A DNA stretch of 5,007 bases from an uncultured Desulfobulbus sp. (GCA_946539945.1 CAMNHX010000156.1:1-5007), one strand, 5' to 3'; positions 1 to 5,007 are shown, counted from the stretch's first letter. Translations and numbers: made by a program. Notes: a model not told the origin generated them from the letters alone.

Positions 1-36
1 TGGAAAGCCTTCAGCGCTTCGCGCTTCAGAATGACA
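1..36 (-). repeat. Partial dispersed palindromic intergenic repeat (candidate)
   Basis: On the minus strand this edge reads GTCATTCTGAAGCGCGAAG and continues with CGCTGAAGG. It contains a short hairpin (AGCGC at 13-17, loop TTC, GCGCT at 21-25) and the unit CTTCAG occurs on both sides of the core (9-14 and 24-29). The pattern resembles the family of intergenic repeats of the type GTCATTCTGAGCGAAGCGAAG found many times in unrelated bacterial genomes. Membership is my recognition from memory, not a search. The element may continue beyond the window edge. It does not look like coding sequence. Confidence 0.35.
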
Positions 37-45
37 GTAAAAAGA

Positions 46-73
46 CAAAACGGAACCGCTTTAACCCGTTTTG
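46..73 (-). terminator. Stem-loop, possible (bidirectional) terminator
   Basis: CAAAACGG at 46-53 and CCGTTTTG at 66-73 form a perfect 8-bp inverted repeat around a 12-nt loop. On the minus strand the right arm is followed by TCTTTTT, giving a terminator-like T-rich tail; on the plus strand the arm itself supplies TTTT. The stem is AT-rich and the loop long, so it is weaker than the structure at 178-205. It could be a back-up terminator for the minus-strand tRNA/pilT unit. Confidence 0.4.
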
Positions 74-82
74 ATCAGGCAT

Positions 83-126
83 AAACACGAGAAGCCCTGC
101 GGTGCACACCGCTGGGCTTTGTGTTT
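83..126 (+). terminator. Long imperfect palindrome, probable bidirectional terminator
   Basis: Three nested pairs of arms are visible: AAACAC (83-88) with GTGTTT (121-126), AAGCCC (92-97) with GGGCTT (114-119), and GCGGT (99-103) with ACCGC (108-112) around a 4-nt loop. One T/T mismatch (98/113) and a small internal loop interrupt the stem. On the plus strand the GC-rich core is followed by TTTGTGTTT, typical of a rho-independent terminator for a plus-strand gene lying left of the window. On the minus strand the tail is TTCTCGTGTTT, so it may work in both directions. Confidence 0.55.
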
Positions 127-177
127 GCGGGCGATTCCAGCGTCCGGCGGGAACGGGAATTTTCGGGAATTGCACCC

Positions 178-205
178 AAAAAAATTACCGCCCGAAAGAG
201 CGTAA
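178..205 (-). terminator. Rho-independent terminator of the TPR-pilT-tRNA unit
   Basis: On the minus strand, TTAC (205-202) and GCTC (201-198) pair with GGGC (193-190) and GTAA (188-185). The loop is TTTC and one G (189) is bulged. The stem is followed directly by seven T residues (184-178). It lies 14 nt beyond the tRNA 3' CCA and is the first good terminator downstream of pilT, so it probably ends the whole minus-strand transcript. Confidence 0.7.
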
Positions 206-219
206 GCCCTTGAATATAC

Positions 220-295
220 TGGCGCGCCCGGAGGGATTCGAACCCCCAATAACCGGATTCGAAGTCCGGGGCCTTATCCATTGGGCAACGGGCGC
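220..295 (-). tRNA. tRNA-Arg (anticodon TCG)
   Basis: The minus strand folds as a complete cloverleaf. The acceptor stem is GCGCCCG (295-289) with CGGGCGC (230-224), the discriminator is G (223), and CCA is encoded in the DNA (222-220). The anticodon stem CCGGA/TCCGG encloses the loop CTTCGAA, giving anticodon TCG, which reads CGA arginine codons. The T arm is GGGGG-TTCGAAT-CCCTC with one G-T pair, and the D arm is a short GCC/GGC stem. The gene begins 13 nt after the pilT stop codon with no terminator between, so it is probably transcribed with pilT and cut out by processing. I saw no copy of its 3' end elsewhere in the window, so nothing suggests it is used as an integration site here. Confidence 0.95.
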
Positions 296-308
296 GGCAA
301 AGCTGGTA

Positions 309-1391
309 TCAAATTTCTGTAAAGTCTGCAGGCTGGTGACGCAGATACTTCAAAAAGCGCGGTTTCTCGTTGCAGTTGGCATACGCATCGTCCGGGCTGA
401 TCTGGTGCTTGGTCAGCAAGTCTTCAATGGCGTCGTCAAGCGTCTGCATACCGTACTTTTTACCGGTCTGCATGGTGGACAGAATCTGGAAGGTCTTGGA
501 CTCGCGGATCAGGTTGCGCACAGCTGGCGTGCAGATGAGGATCTCCAGTGCAGCCACGCGGCCCTTGATGTCCGTGCGCTTGAACAGAGTCTGCGAAACC
601 ACGGCCTTGAGTGCATCCGACAGGGTGGACCGCACCTGGCCCTGCTGGTTGGCCGGGAAAATTTCGATAACGCGGTCAACGGTTTTCATGGCGTTGATGG
701 TGTGCAGCGTGCCGAAAACCAAGTGACCGGTCATGCTGGCCTCCATGGCCAGGGCCACGGTTTCCAGGTCGCGCATTTCGCCTACCAGAATAATGTCCGG
801 GTCTTCACGGAGTGCACCGCGCAGGGCAGCGGAAAAACTCTTGGTGTGCGTGCCCACCTCGCGGTGATTGATGATACAGTTCTGGCTCTTGTGGACAAAC
901 TCGATGGGGTCTTCAATGGTGATGATATGGTGTTTTCTGGTCCGGTTGCACTCATCCACAATGGCTGCCAAGGTGGTGGACTTGCCGGAACCGGTCGGCC
1001 CGGTGACCAGAACCAGACCCTTGGGGAGCTGCGCCAGACGGGCTATAACCTTGGGCAGGCCAAGCTGCTCGCAGTTGAGGATCTTGCTGGGAATTTCGCG
1101 GAACACTGCGCCAATGCCGTTCTTCTGCTGGAAGAAGTTGCAACGGTAGCGGGCCAGTCCCGGAATCTCATAGCCAAAGTCCATGTCCCCGCACTCTTCA
1201 AAGACCTTGATCTTGTCTTCAGGGCACACTTCGTAGAGCATATTTTTCAGACCGTCGTTGTCCAGCACGCGGAACTTGACGCGCTCCATTTCGCCGCGAA
1301 TACGCAAGACAGGCTGTTGTCCGGCCATCATGTGCAAGTCGGAAGCGCCCTCGTCGTTCATGAGTTTGAAAAAAGCGTCAATCTGAGCCAT
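309..1391 (-). CDS. pilT: Type IV pilus twitching motility/retraction ATPase PilT
   Basis: This is a 360-residue hexameric secretion-type ATPase of the PilT family. PilT powers depolymerisation (retraction) of type IV pili at the cytoplasmic face of the inner membrane, driving twitching motility and DNA uptake. Visible motifs: an N-terminal PAS-like region with the family signature ASDLHMMAG (about residues 16-24); Walker A GPTGSGKST (131-139); Asp box with IEDPIE (159-164); Walker B DPDIILVGEMRD (197-208) with the catalytic glutamate at 205; His box TGHLVFGTLHT (221-231). The PilT hallmark AVRNLIRE (290-297; usual form AIRNLIRE) and GMQTLDD (314-320) are both present, which favours PilT over PilU or PilB. 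Length is close to the usual 340-370. The ATG at 1391 has a strong AGGAG site (1401-1397) five bases upstream. It starts 17 nt after the TPR gene stop, implying one operon. All catalytic residues are intact. Confidence 0.95.
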   Translation of the reverse strand: MAQIDAFFKLMNDEGASDLHMMAGQQPVLRIRGEMERVKFRVLDNDGLKNMLYEVCPEDKIKVFEECGDMDFGYEIPGLARYRCNFFQQKNGIGAVFREIPSKILNCEQLGLPKVIARLAQLPKGLVLVTGPTGSGKSTTLAAIVDECNRTRKHHIITIEDPIEFVHKSQNCIINHREVGTHTKSFSAALRGALREDPDIILVGEMRDLETVALAMEASMTGHLVFGTLHTINAMKTVDRVIEIFPANQQGQVRSTLSDALKAVVSQTLFKRTDIKGRVAALEILICTPAVRNLIRESKTFQILSTMQTGKKYGMQTLDDAIEDLLTKHQISPDDAYANCNEKPRFLKYLRHQPADFTEI

Positions 1392-1396
1392 GTTTT

Positions 1397-1401
1397 CTCC
1401 T
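1397..1401 (-). promoter_or_regulatory. Ribosome binding site of pilT
   Basis: AGGAG on the minus strand, five bases before the ATG at 1391. It is a far better match than the site before the upstream TPR gene, so pilT may be translated more efficiently than its operon partner. Confidence 0.8.
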
Positions 1402-1408
1402 GAAAAGT

Positions 1409-3754
1409 CTATTTGCCGGTTTTGCCGGAGTTCTTCGGGGAACCTTTCTTTGCTGTCCCTGAAACTTTGCTGGCGGATGAGCTGGTTTTGCCGTCAGCAG
1501 TTTTGGCGGCTTTGCTCCTGCTGGCCTTGGCTGCTTTGGCCGTTGCGGTTTTGTCGGTTTTCGCCTTGCTGGTCTTGGCAACTTCGGCAACTACCGGGTG
1601 AACGATGCCCTTGTCGGCCTTGCTCTTGCCAGCCTTGGCAGCTTTGCTGGCAGCCTCCTGGGCTGCGTGCAGACCTGCCAGCGCCTTGGCAACCGCTTCG
1701 CCAAATTTGCCGCTGATTGTATGCAATTTTCTGGCCCTGTTCAACCAGTAGCGCGCCCGTTTGATATTCTTTTTTTGCAGATAGACCTGCGCGGCCAGCC
1801 ACATACCCTGCGCATCCGCCGGAGCCAGATTCAGGCATTCCTCTATGGCCTGCGCAGCAGCATCCAGATTGCCCGCATCCAGATAACAGTCCCCCAACAT
1901 GCGCCAGAGTTCGGCATCGTCCCGCTTCAGGCGCACAGCCTGCTGGCAGAGATGCAGCCCCAATTCCCGCCCCTCGCCGTTCAGGCGGTAGAGTTCGCCC
2001 AAATGGGCCATGACTGTAGCGTCCTGTGGGGCCAGCTTCAAGGCTTTCTCAAAGGCAGACATGGCCTCGTCCCGATGCCCGACACCCTTGAGCGCCAGAC
2101 CGTGCTGGCGGTGGTACAGGGGATCTTGAGCAACACCGCCTTCCACAGTCTTCCATTGGGCCAGGACATCCAGGGCCTTTTCGTAGTTCTTCTGCTCAAG
2201 GTGGAGCTGGACCAGCGACTTGAGCAATTCCCGGGGCATTGGCTCATCCGGTGGAAAGGCTGCTCGTGCCTTCTCAAGACTGGCCAGGGACTCCACGTTT
2301 CTGCCCTTGTGCAAAAGGATATAGCCCAGATTGGCCAAGGCCATGTGGTTGTTCGGCTCAAGGGCCAGCACCTGCCGGAAGCATTCCGTAGCCTGGTTTT
2401 CCTGGCCATAAGCCACCAAGGTCACGCCCAGACTGTTCAGGAGGTTCACATCGTCCGGCTTCAGGCGCAGTCCCCGGCGGTACTCCAGAATGGCCTGACG
2501 GTAGTCGCCCTCTTCAAAGAAGGAGTCGCCGCTGACGTTCAGGCTCAAGTGGTCAAGGACCACCATCTGTCCCGGCCCCAGCAGGGAGGCGTGCAACAGT
2601 GCCTTGAAGCAGTTGGCTGGCGTGTACTTCTTGGGATAGTCCAGACAGGGAAAGCCCGCAATACCTACGGAAATCGGCATGTCGGGCAGGGCCTCCTGCA
2701 GGGACTCGCGGATGGCCGCGACCTTGTCAGCCACGCCAGCGGGCAGTTGTCCTGGAAAAAAGCAGACCAGGGTGCGCTCATCGTCCATCCACAAAACCGG
2801 CGTGTTCTTCTGAATCTCGATCTGCGAAACCCAGACGTAGCTTGGGCCTTCCGGTGCGCTTTCCAGACGGAAAATGGCAATGGAAAAGGTCTGCTCGCCC
2901 TGCCACTTGCGTTGCAGATGGTGAAAGACCTCGTTGTCAACCAGCCGGAAACGGGTGACGCGGCGTTCCCGACCGTCCAGATCCACCCCGCAGACCAGGC
3001 CGAAAGGTCCCTGCTTGCCAGCCTTGTCCAGATAGTGCTGGAAACCGGCCAAACCGCTTTCCGCAAAGATGGCGTGCGCGTTTGCCGCGCCAAAATACAC
3101 GAACTGGGCGCAGCGCAGACCTTCCTGCTTGAGTCGCCACTGCACCAGCCGGGCGCTCCGACGGGCAGAGGCCAGGATATTTTCTCCTTCAAAGGTAGGC
3201 TTGAGTACGGCAAAGAGTCCGTAACCGCAGAAGAAGATCGGAGCACCCGCATACTGGCGCAACAGTCCGGCAAACTCGGCTGTATTTTGCAGGGTTTCTC
3301 CCAGATTCTTGCCTCGCCCGCTTTGCGCCAGAAAGAAAGCGTCGTTTGGACAGGAGGCCAAGGCAAAACCCAGGGCACGAGCATTATAGAGACCGGTTTC
3401 GCTGTCAATAAAGGCGGGCCGGATTTGTGAGAGAATGTGGACCACGCTTTCTCCCTGCTCCAGGAGCCAGCCGTCCGAGATCTTTTCCGCCAGTGCGCCG
3501 TCTTCGGTTTTCAGGCGCAGAATGACGCAGCGGTTATCGCTCAAGGTCAGGGGCAGAAGCAGGCTGTGCTGTCCTGCCACAGGTTCAGGCGGTGGGCCTG
3601 CGGGCAGGAAGTCCGGGTCCAGTCCGGCAGGAAATAGAAAGGCAATGGCATCCAGAAAGGGCCGGGCCAGAAGCTGGAAATCAGCGGGACACAACACTTT
3701 CTGGGCAGCGGCGGATTCAGCGACAGCCTGGGCAGGGAGCGTAAAATCAGTCAT
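1409..3754 (-). CDS. TPR protein with two degenerate GGDEF-like modules and a lysine-rich tail
   Basis: A 781-residue protein I cannot name. Residues 62-110 resemble the end of a small sensor domain plus a linker helix. Residues 112-257 follow the GGDEF layout: DSETGLYNARAL (117-128), then FCGYGLFAVLKP (175-186) where GGDEF would stand, then VYFGAANA (219-226) where the usual SxG strand occurs. Residues 290-401 repeat the layout: FSIAIFRLES (290-299), MDDERTLVCFFPG (323-335) at the signature, then PISVGIAG (360-367) and a final helix and strand. Neither copy keeps the catalytic GGDEF, so cyclase activity is unlikely; nucleotide sensing or pure scaffolding is possible. About eight TPR units cover residues 404-677 (for example GDYRQAILEYRRGLRLKPDD, 416-435), implying protein-protein contacts. 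Residues 701-781 are basic and low in complexity. No signal peptide or membrane span is evident, so it is probably cytoplasmic. I chose the ATG at 3754; its ribosome site is weak (CAGG). A GTG at 3871 would add 39 residues but has no ribosome site. It precedes pilT by 17 nt, hence a probable role in pilus function (inference). Confidence 0.85.
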   Translation of the reverse strand: MTDFTLPAQAVAESAAAQKVLCPADFQLLARPFLDAIAFLFPAGLDPDFLPAGPPPEPVAGQHSLLLPLTLSDNRCVILRLKTEDGALAEKISDGWLLEQGESVVHILSQIRPAFIDSETGLYNARALGFALASCPNDAFFLAQSGRGKNLGETLQNTAEFAGLLRQYAGAPIFFCGYGLFAVLKPTFEGENILASARRSARLVQWRLKQEGLRCAQFVYFGAANAHAIFAESGLAGFQHYLDKAGKQGPFGLVCGVDLDGRERRVTRFRLVDNEVFHHLQRKWQGEQTFSIAIFRLESAPEGPSYVWVSQIEIQKNTPVLWMDDERTLVCFFPGQLPAGVADKVAAIRESLQEALPDMPISVGIAGFPCLDYPKKYTPANCFKALLHASLLGPGQMVVLDHLSLNVSGDSFFEEGDYRQAILEYRRGLRLKPDDVNLLNSLGVTLVAYGQENQATECFRQVLALEPNNHMALANLGYILLHKGRNVESLASLEKARAAFPPDEPMPRELLKSLVQLHLEQKNYEKALDVLAQWKTVEGGVAQDPLYHRQHGLALKGVGHRDEAMSAFEKALKLAPQDATVMAHLGELYRLNGEGRELGLHLCQQAVRLKRDDAELWRMLGDCYLDAGNLDAAAQAIEECLNLAPADAQGMWLAAQVYLQKKNIKRARYWLNRARKLHTISGKFGEAVAKALAGLHAAQEAASKAAKAGKSKADKGIVHPVVAEVAKTSKAKTDKTATAKAAKASRSKAAKTADGKTSSSASKVSGTAKKGSPKNSGKTGK
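1412..1654 (-). other. Segment coding a histone H1-like Lys/Ala-rich tail
   Basis: The last 81 residues of the TPR protein (701-781) contain 20 lysines and only four acidic residues. They are dominated by Ala, Ser, Thr and Gly in motifs such as AKAAKASRSKAAK. The region is surely disordered and strongly positive. Tails of this kind occur in bacterial H1-like proteins such as AlgP and bind DNA or other polyanions. The DNA is correspondingly repetitive, with repeated GCTTTGGC-type units on the plus strand, and may vary in length between strains. Confidence 0.7.
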
Positions 3755-4031
3755 AAGAAAGCCTGTTGCAATGAGTTGAAGGGTGAGCTGCTTTTTCCTG
3801 GGCAATGGCGCACCTGTCCCAAGAAAGGGAATATCCGATGGCGTCGCGGGTCCAGTAGGGAATCGCGGCACAAAAGGTCTGCCAGCTGGTGAACCGTCAG
3901 ATTTTGGGGTCTCTGCCGCCCCTCAGCCCGCGCATTGACCAGGTGTTCATCTGGCGGCTCAAGCGGTGTCGGGCTGCTCAACCCGCAGCTTCAGACAAGG
4001 CTGGACACGGGACAGGATGCGCAAGGCGCTG

Positions 4032-4057
4032 TTTGTCACATCTGGTGGTTTGACAAA
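4032..4057. promoter_or_regulatory. Inverted repeat, candidate operator
   Basis: TTTGTCA (4032-4038) and TGACAAA (4051-4057) are perfect 7-bp inverted arms separated by 12 bp, with centres 19 bp apart, about two helical turns. This geometry suits a dimeric regulator binding one face of DNA. The spacing is too wide for a standard CRP/FNR box. It sits about 50 bp upstream of the plus-strand promoter candidate and would be downstream of the proposed minus-strand start site. The regulator is unknown. Confidence 0.35.
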
Positions 4058-4105
4058 AGATTTCAAGCTCGTTTTTGCCGACTATGGAGAAAAGAAATAA
4101 TTACC

Positions 4106-4135
4106 ATTTTACATTTTATGCAGGTCTCGCGTAAA
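4106..4135 (-). promoter_or_regulatory. Candidate sigma-70-type promoter for the TPR-pilT unit
   Basis: On the minus strand, TTTACG (4135-4130) and TAAAAT (4111-4106) are separated by 18 bp. Transcription would begin near 4099 and give a leader of about 345 nt before the ATG at 3754, unusually long. This lowers confidence; a closer promoter may exist, but I saw no good -35/-10 pair nearer the gene. Confidence 0.25.
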
Positions 4136-4137
4136 AT
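4108..4137 (+). promoter_or_regulatory. Candidate sigma-70-type promoter for the secreted-protein gene
   Basis: TTTACA (4108-4113) and TAAAAT (4132-4137) are separated by 18 bp in the most AT-rich part of the intergenic region. The expected start near 4144 gives a leader of about 87 nt before the ATG at 4231. It overlaps almost exactly with a mirror-image candidate on the other strand. Confidence 0.45.
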
Positions 4138-4159
4138 TGCAAGGACTTGCACAAAAGAA

Positions 4160-4199
4160 GATGCGTCTGCGCATCCGGGGCGGGCTTCAGGACTGCCCC
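4160..4199 (+). promoter_or_regulatory. Structured 5' leader (two stem-loops)
   Basis: GATGCG (4160-4165) and CGCATC (4170-4175) form a perfect 6-bp stem with a 4-nt loop. Just after it, GGGGC (4177-4181) or GGGC (4182-4185) can pair with GCCCC or GCCC (4195-4199), two mutually exclusive choices. The ribosome site at 4219-4224 remains free. The structures may stabilise the mRNA; they match no riboswitch class that I recognise. Confidence 0.3.
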
Positions 4200-4218
4200 C
4201 ACAGAATTCCAAACACTT

Positions 4219-4224
4219 GAGGAG
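4219..4224 (+). promoter_or_regulatory. Ribosome binding site of the secreted-protein gene
   Basis: GAGGAG six bases before the ATG at 4231. It fixes this start over the upstream in-frame TTG at 4147, which has no such site. Confidence 0.8.
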
Positions 4225-4230
4225 ACACGC

Positions 4231-4917
4231 ATGAAACACACTGTTCTGCTGACTGGTCTGGCTGTTCTGTTTATGAGCGCCGAAGCGCTGGCCCTTTCAG
4301 AGAGTGATATTCAGACCTTTTACAACGAATCCGCAGAGTATCGCAGGGCGGACAGGGCCGTTAAAGAGGCCCAGGACAAGGTCATGGCAAAGGGCACTGC
4401 CGCGCAGATCGGCGCCTTGCGCGAATCGCAACGCTACTGGCTGGGCAAGGGGCGTGACACGGCGGTGGCCAGCATTCCTTCCAGCCTTCCACCTGCCCAG
4501 AAATACGCGCTGGTGACCAAGGTCCGGGCAGTCAAGATGCAGGCTTTTGCGCGGCAGGCTGAAAATGGGGACAAGCCCATCACCCTGACAGGCAAGGCCG
4601 CCCGACTCAACGATCAGGACAGGGGAGGCTGGGGCATCTGCACCCAGACCGGGATCAAGACCGCTACCCAGTCAAGCTGCTTCTACGTGGCCCTCTACAG
4701 CGATCTGGAAGGGGATGAATCCACACGCGCCATGCTGGAGGAGGCTGTGGAGACAGGCAGACAGCTTGCCGTGACCGGTCAGTTGGAATCGCCTGAAGGT
4801 TTTCTGTTCAAGACCGTGAAGATTTCCGGTGCGCCAGAGGAAGAGGAAAAGACCCGGGCAGCGGGAAGCGGGGAGGGCGGGAAGGCGGTACAGCCAGCGA
4901 CCAAGGGCGGCAAATAG
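4231..4917 (+). CDS. Secreted/periplasmic protein of unknown function, possibly LprI-like
   Basis: A 228-residue protein I do not recognise with confidence. It starts with a classical Sec signal peptide: MKH, a hydrophobic stretch to about residue 16, and a probable signal peptidase I site after ALA (residue 21), giving a mature periplasmic protein of about 207 residues. Residues 22-110 are helical and charged. The stretch ALRESQRYWLGKGRDTA (62-78) faintly recalls the helical LprI/DUF1311 module, although the cysteines typical of that family are absent. Residues 116-200 look like a small beta-rich domain, opening with ITLTGKAARL and ending LFKTVKISG. Its only two cysteines (137 and 150) could form a disulfide. 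The last 28 residues are a Glu/Gly/Lys-rich disordered tail. The ATG at 4231 is supported by GAGGAG (4219-4224) six bases upstream and by the signal peptide; an upstream TTG at 4147 is rejected. It is transcribed divergently from the TPR-pilT unit. Confidence 0.85.
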   Translation: MKHTVLLTGLAVLFMSAEALALSESDIQTFYNESAEYRRADRAVKEAQDKVMAKGTAAQIGALRESQRYWLGKGRDTAVASIPSSLPPAQKYALVTKVRAVKMQAFARQAENGDKPITLTGKAARLNDQDRGGWGICTQTGIKTATQSSCFYVALYSDLEGDESTRAMLEEAVETGRQLAVTGQLESPEGFLFKTVKISGAPEEEEKTRAAGSGEGGKAVQPATKGGK

Positions 4918-4948
4918 GAGAAAAGCCAAGGCGCAGGCAGCAAGAGGC

Positions 4949-4969
4949 AGTTTTCCGTTCTGCAAAACT
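4949..4969. repeat. Short inverted repeat downstream of the secreted-protein gene
   Basis: AGTTTT (4949-4954) and AAAACT (4964-4969) form a 6-bp inverted repeat with a 9-nt loop. An alternative is GCAG (4947-4950) with CTGC (4960-4963). Neither has both a GC-rich stem and a following T tract, so I do not call a terminator. Confidence 0.25.
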
Positions 4970-4973
4970 TACG

Positions 4974-5004
4974 CAAACCTGATCAAATCTATCCAAACGT
5001 GATC
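4974..5004. repeat. Direct repeat with 20-bp period at the right edge
   Basis: CAAACCTGATC (4974-4984) and CAAACGTGATC (4994-5004) match at 10 of 11 positions and are exactly 20 bp apart, about two helical turns. They could be paired regulator sites upstream of a gene beyond the window, or the first units of a longer array; the window ends too soon to tell. Confidence 0.4.
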
Positions 5005-5007
5005 GGT

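Larger units (their letters stand above)
3755..4230. other. Divergent intergenic region without a convincing gene
   Basis: This stretch of about 475 bases separates the minus-strand TPR-pilT unit from the plus-strand secreted-protein gene. Short open frames exist on both strands but none has a good start and ribosome site. The part from about 4090 to 4140 is clearly AT-rich against GC-rich surroundings, as expected for promoters. It holds an operator-like inverted repeat (4032-4057), a palindromic divergent promoter candidate (4105-4137) and two leader stem-loops (4160-4199). The portion 3755-4030 shows nothing I can interpret with confidence. Confidence 0.6.

Noticed and set aside
220..295. 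tRNA-Arg 3' end as an integration (att) site
   Set aside because: No duplicated tRNA 3' segment, integrase or foreign-looking genes are visible in the window.
102..1403. Long plus-strand open frame of 433 codons opposite pilT
   Set aside because: It runs antisense through the whole of pilT and the tRNA gene, resembles no protein, and is explained by the GC-rich codon bias of the real gene.
1598..3430. Long plus-strand open frame of 610 codons opposite the TPR gene
   Set aside because: It is antisense to a well-supported TPR coding region and has no family motifs; a codon-bias shadow.
3755..3871. 39-residue N-terminal extension of the TPR protein from a GTG at 3871
   Set aside because: There is no ribosome site before the GTG and no domain in the added residues. 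The ATG at 3754 is preferred, although its own ribosome site is weak.
3805..4055. Plus-strand frame from an ATG at 3805 interrupted by a single TAG at 3856, a possible decayed gene or amber read-through
   Set aside because: No ribosome site and no recognisable homology; frames on both strands are open here by chance in GC-rich DNA.
4050..4088. Perfect TTGACA at 4050-4055 as a plus-strand -35 element
   Set aside because: No acceptable -10 lies 16-18 bp downstream; the hexamer is better explained as part of the inverted repeat 4032-4057.
4147..4230. Upstream TTG start for the secreted-protein gene
   Set aside because: It would bury the signal peptide behind 28 residues, and the GAGGAG site clearly serves the ATG at 4231.

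Overview
The window looks like a stretch of chromosome from a GC-rich Gram-negative bacterium, most likely a deltaproteobacterium of the Desulfovibrio type. This rests on overall sequence character, the style of the proteins and a genomically encoded CCA on the tRNA; no marker gene here fixes the taxonomy.

Layout, left to right. Positions 1-219 are non-coding and full of inverted repeats: a dispersed-repeat-like element at the left edge (1-36), two stem-loops that look like terminators (46-73 and 83-126), and a rho-independent terminator for minus-strand transcription (178-205). A tRNA-Arg gene with anticodon TCG follows on the minus strand (220-295). Next, also on the minus strand, come pilT (309-1391), encoding the type IV pilus retraction ATPase, and a 781-residue protein (1409-3754). 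I read the latter as two degenerate GGDEF-like modules, about eight TPR units and a lysine/alanine-rich tail resembling histone H1. A roughly 475-base intergenic region (3755-4230) holds no convincing gene. It carries candidate divergent promoters built on a palindrome, a separate operator-like inverted repeat and a structured leader. On the plus strand, 4231-4917 encodes a small secreted protein of unknown function. The last 90 bases show no convincing terminator but contain a 20-bp-spaced direct repeat running toward the right edge.

How the genes fit together. The minus-strand genes form one transcription unit: TPR protein, 17 nt, pilT, 13 nt, tRNA-Arg, then the terminator at 178-205. No terminator is visible between them. 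The linkage suggests that the TPR/GGDEF-like protein works with PilT in pilus retraction or surface behaviour, but this is inference from gene order. The divergent secreted protein may share the control region and has no evident functional link. The most notable element is the tandem degenerate GGDEF-TPR-basic-tail protein coupled to pilT.
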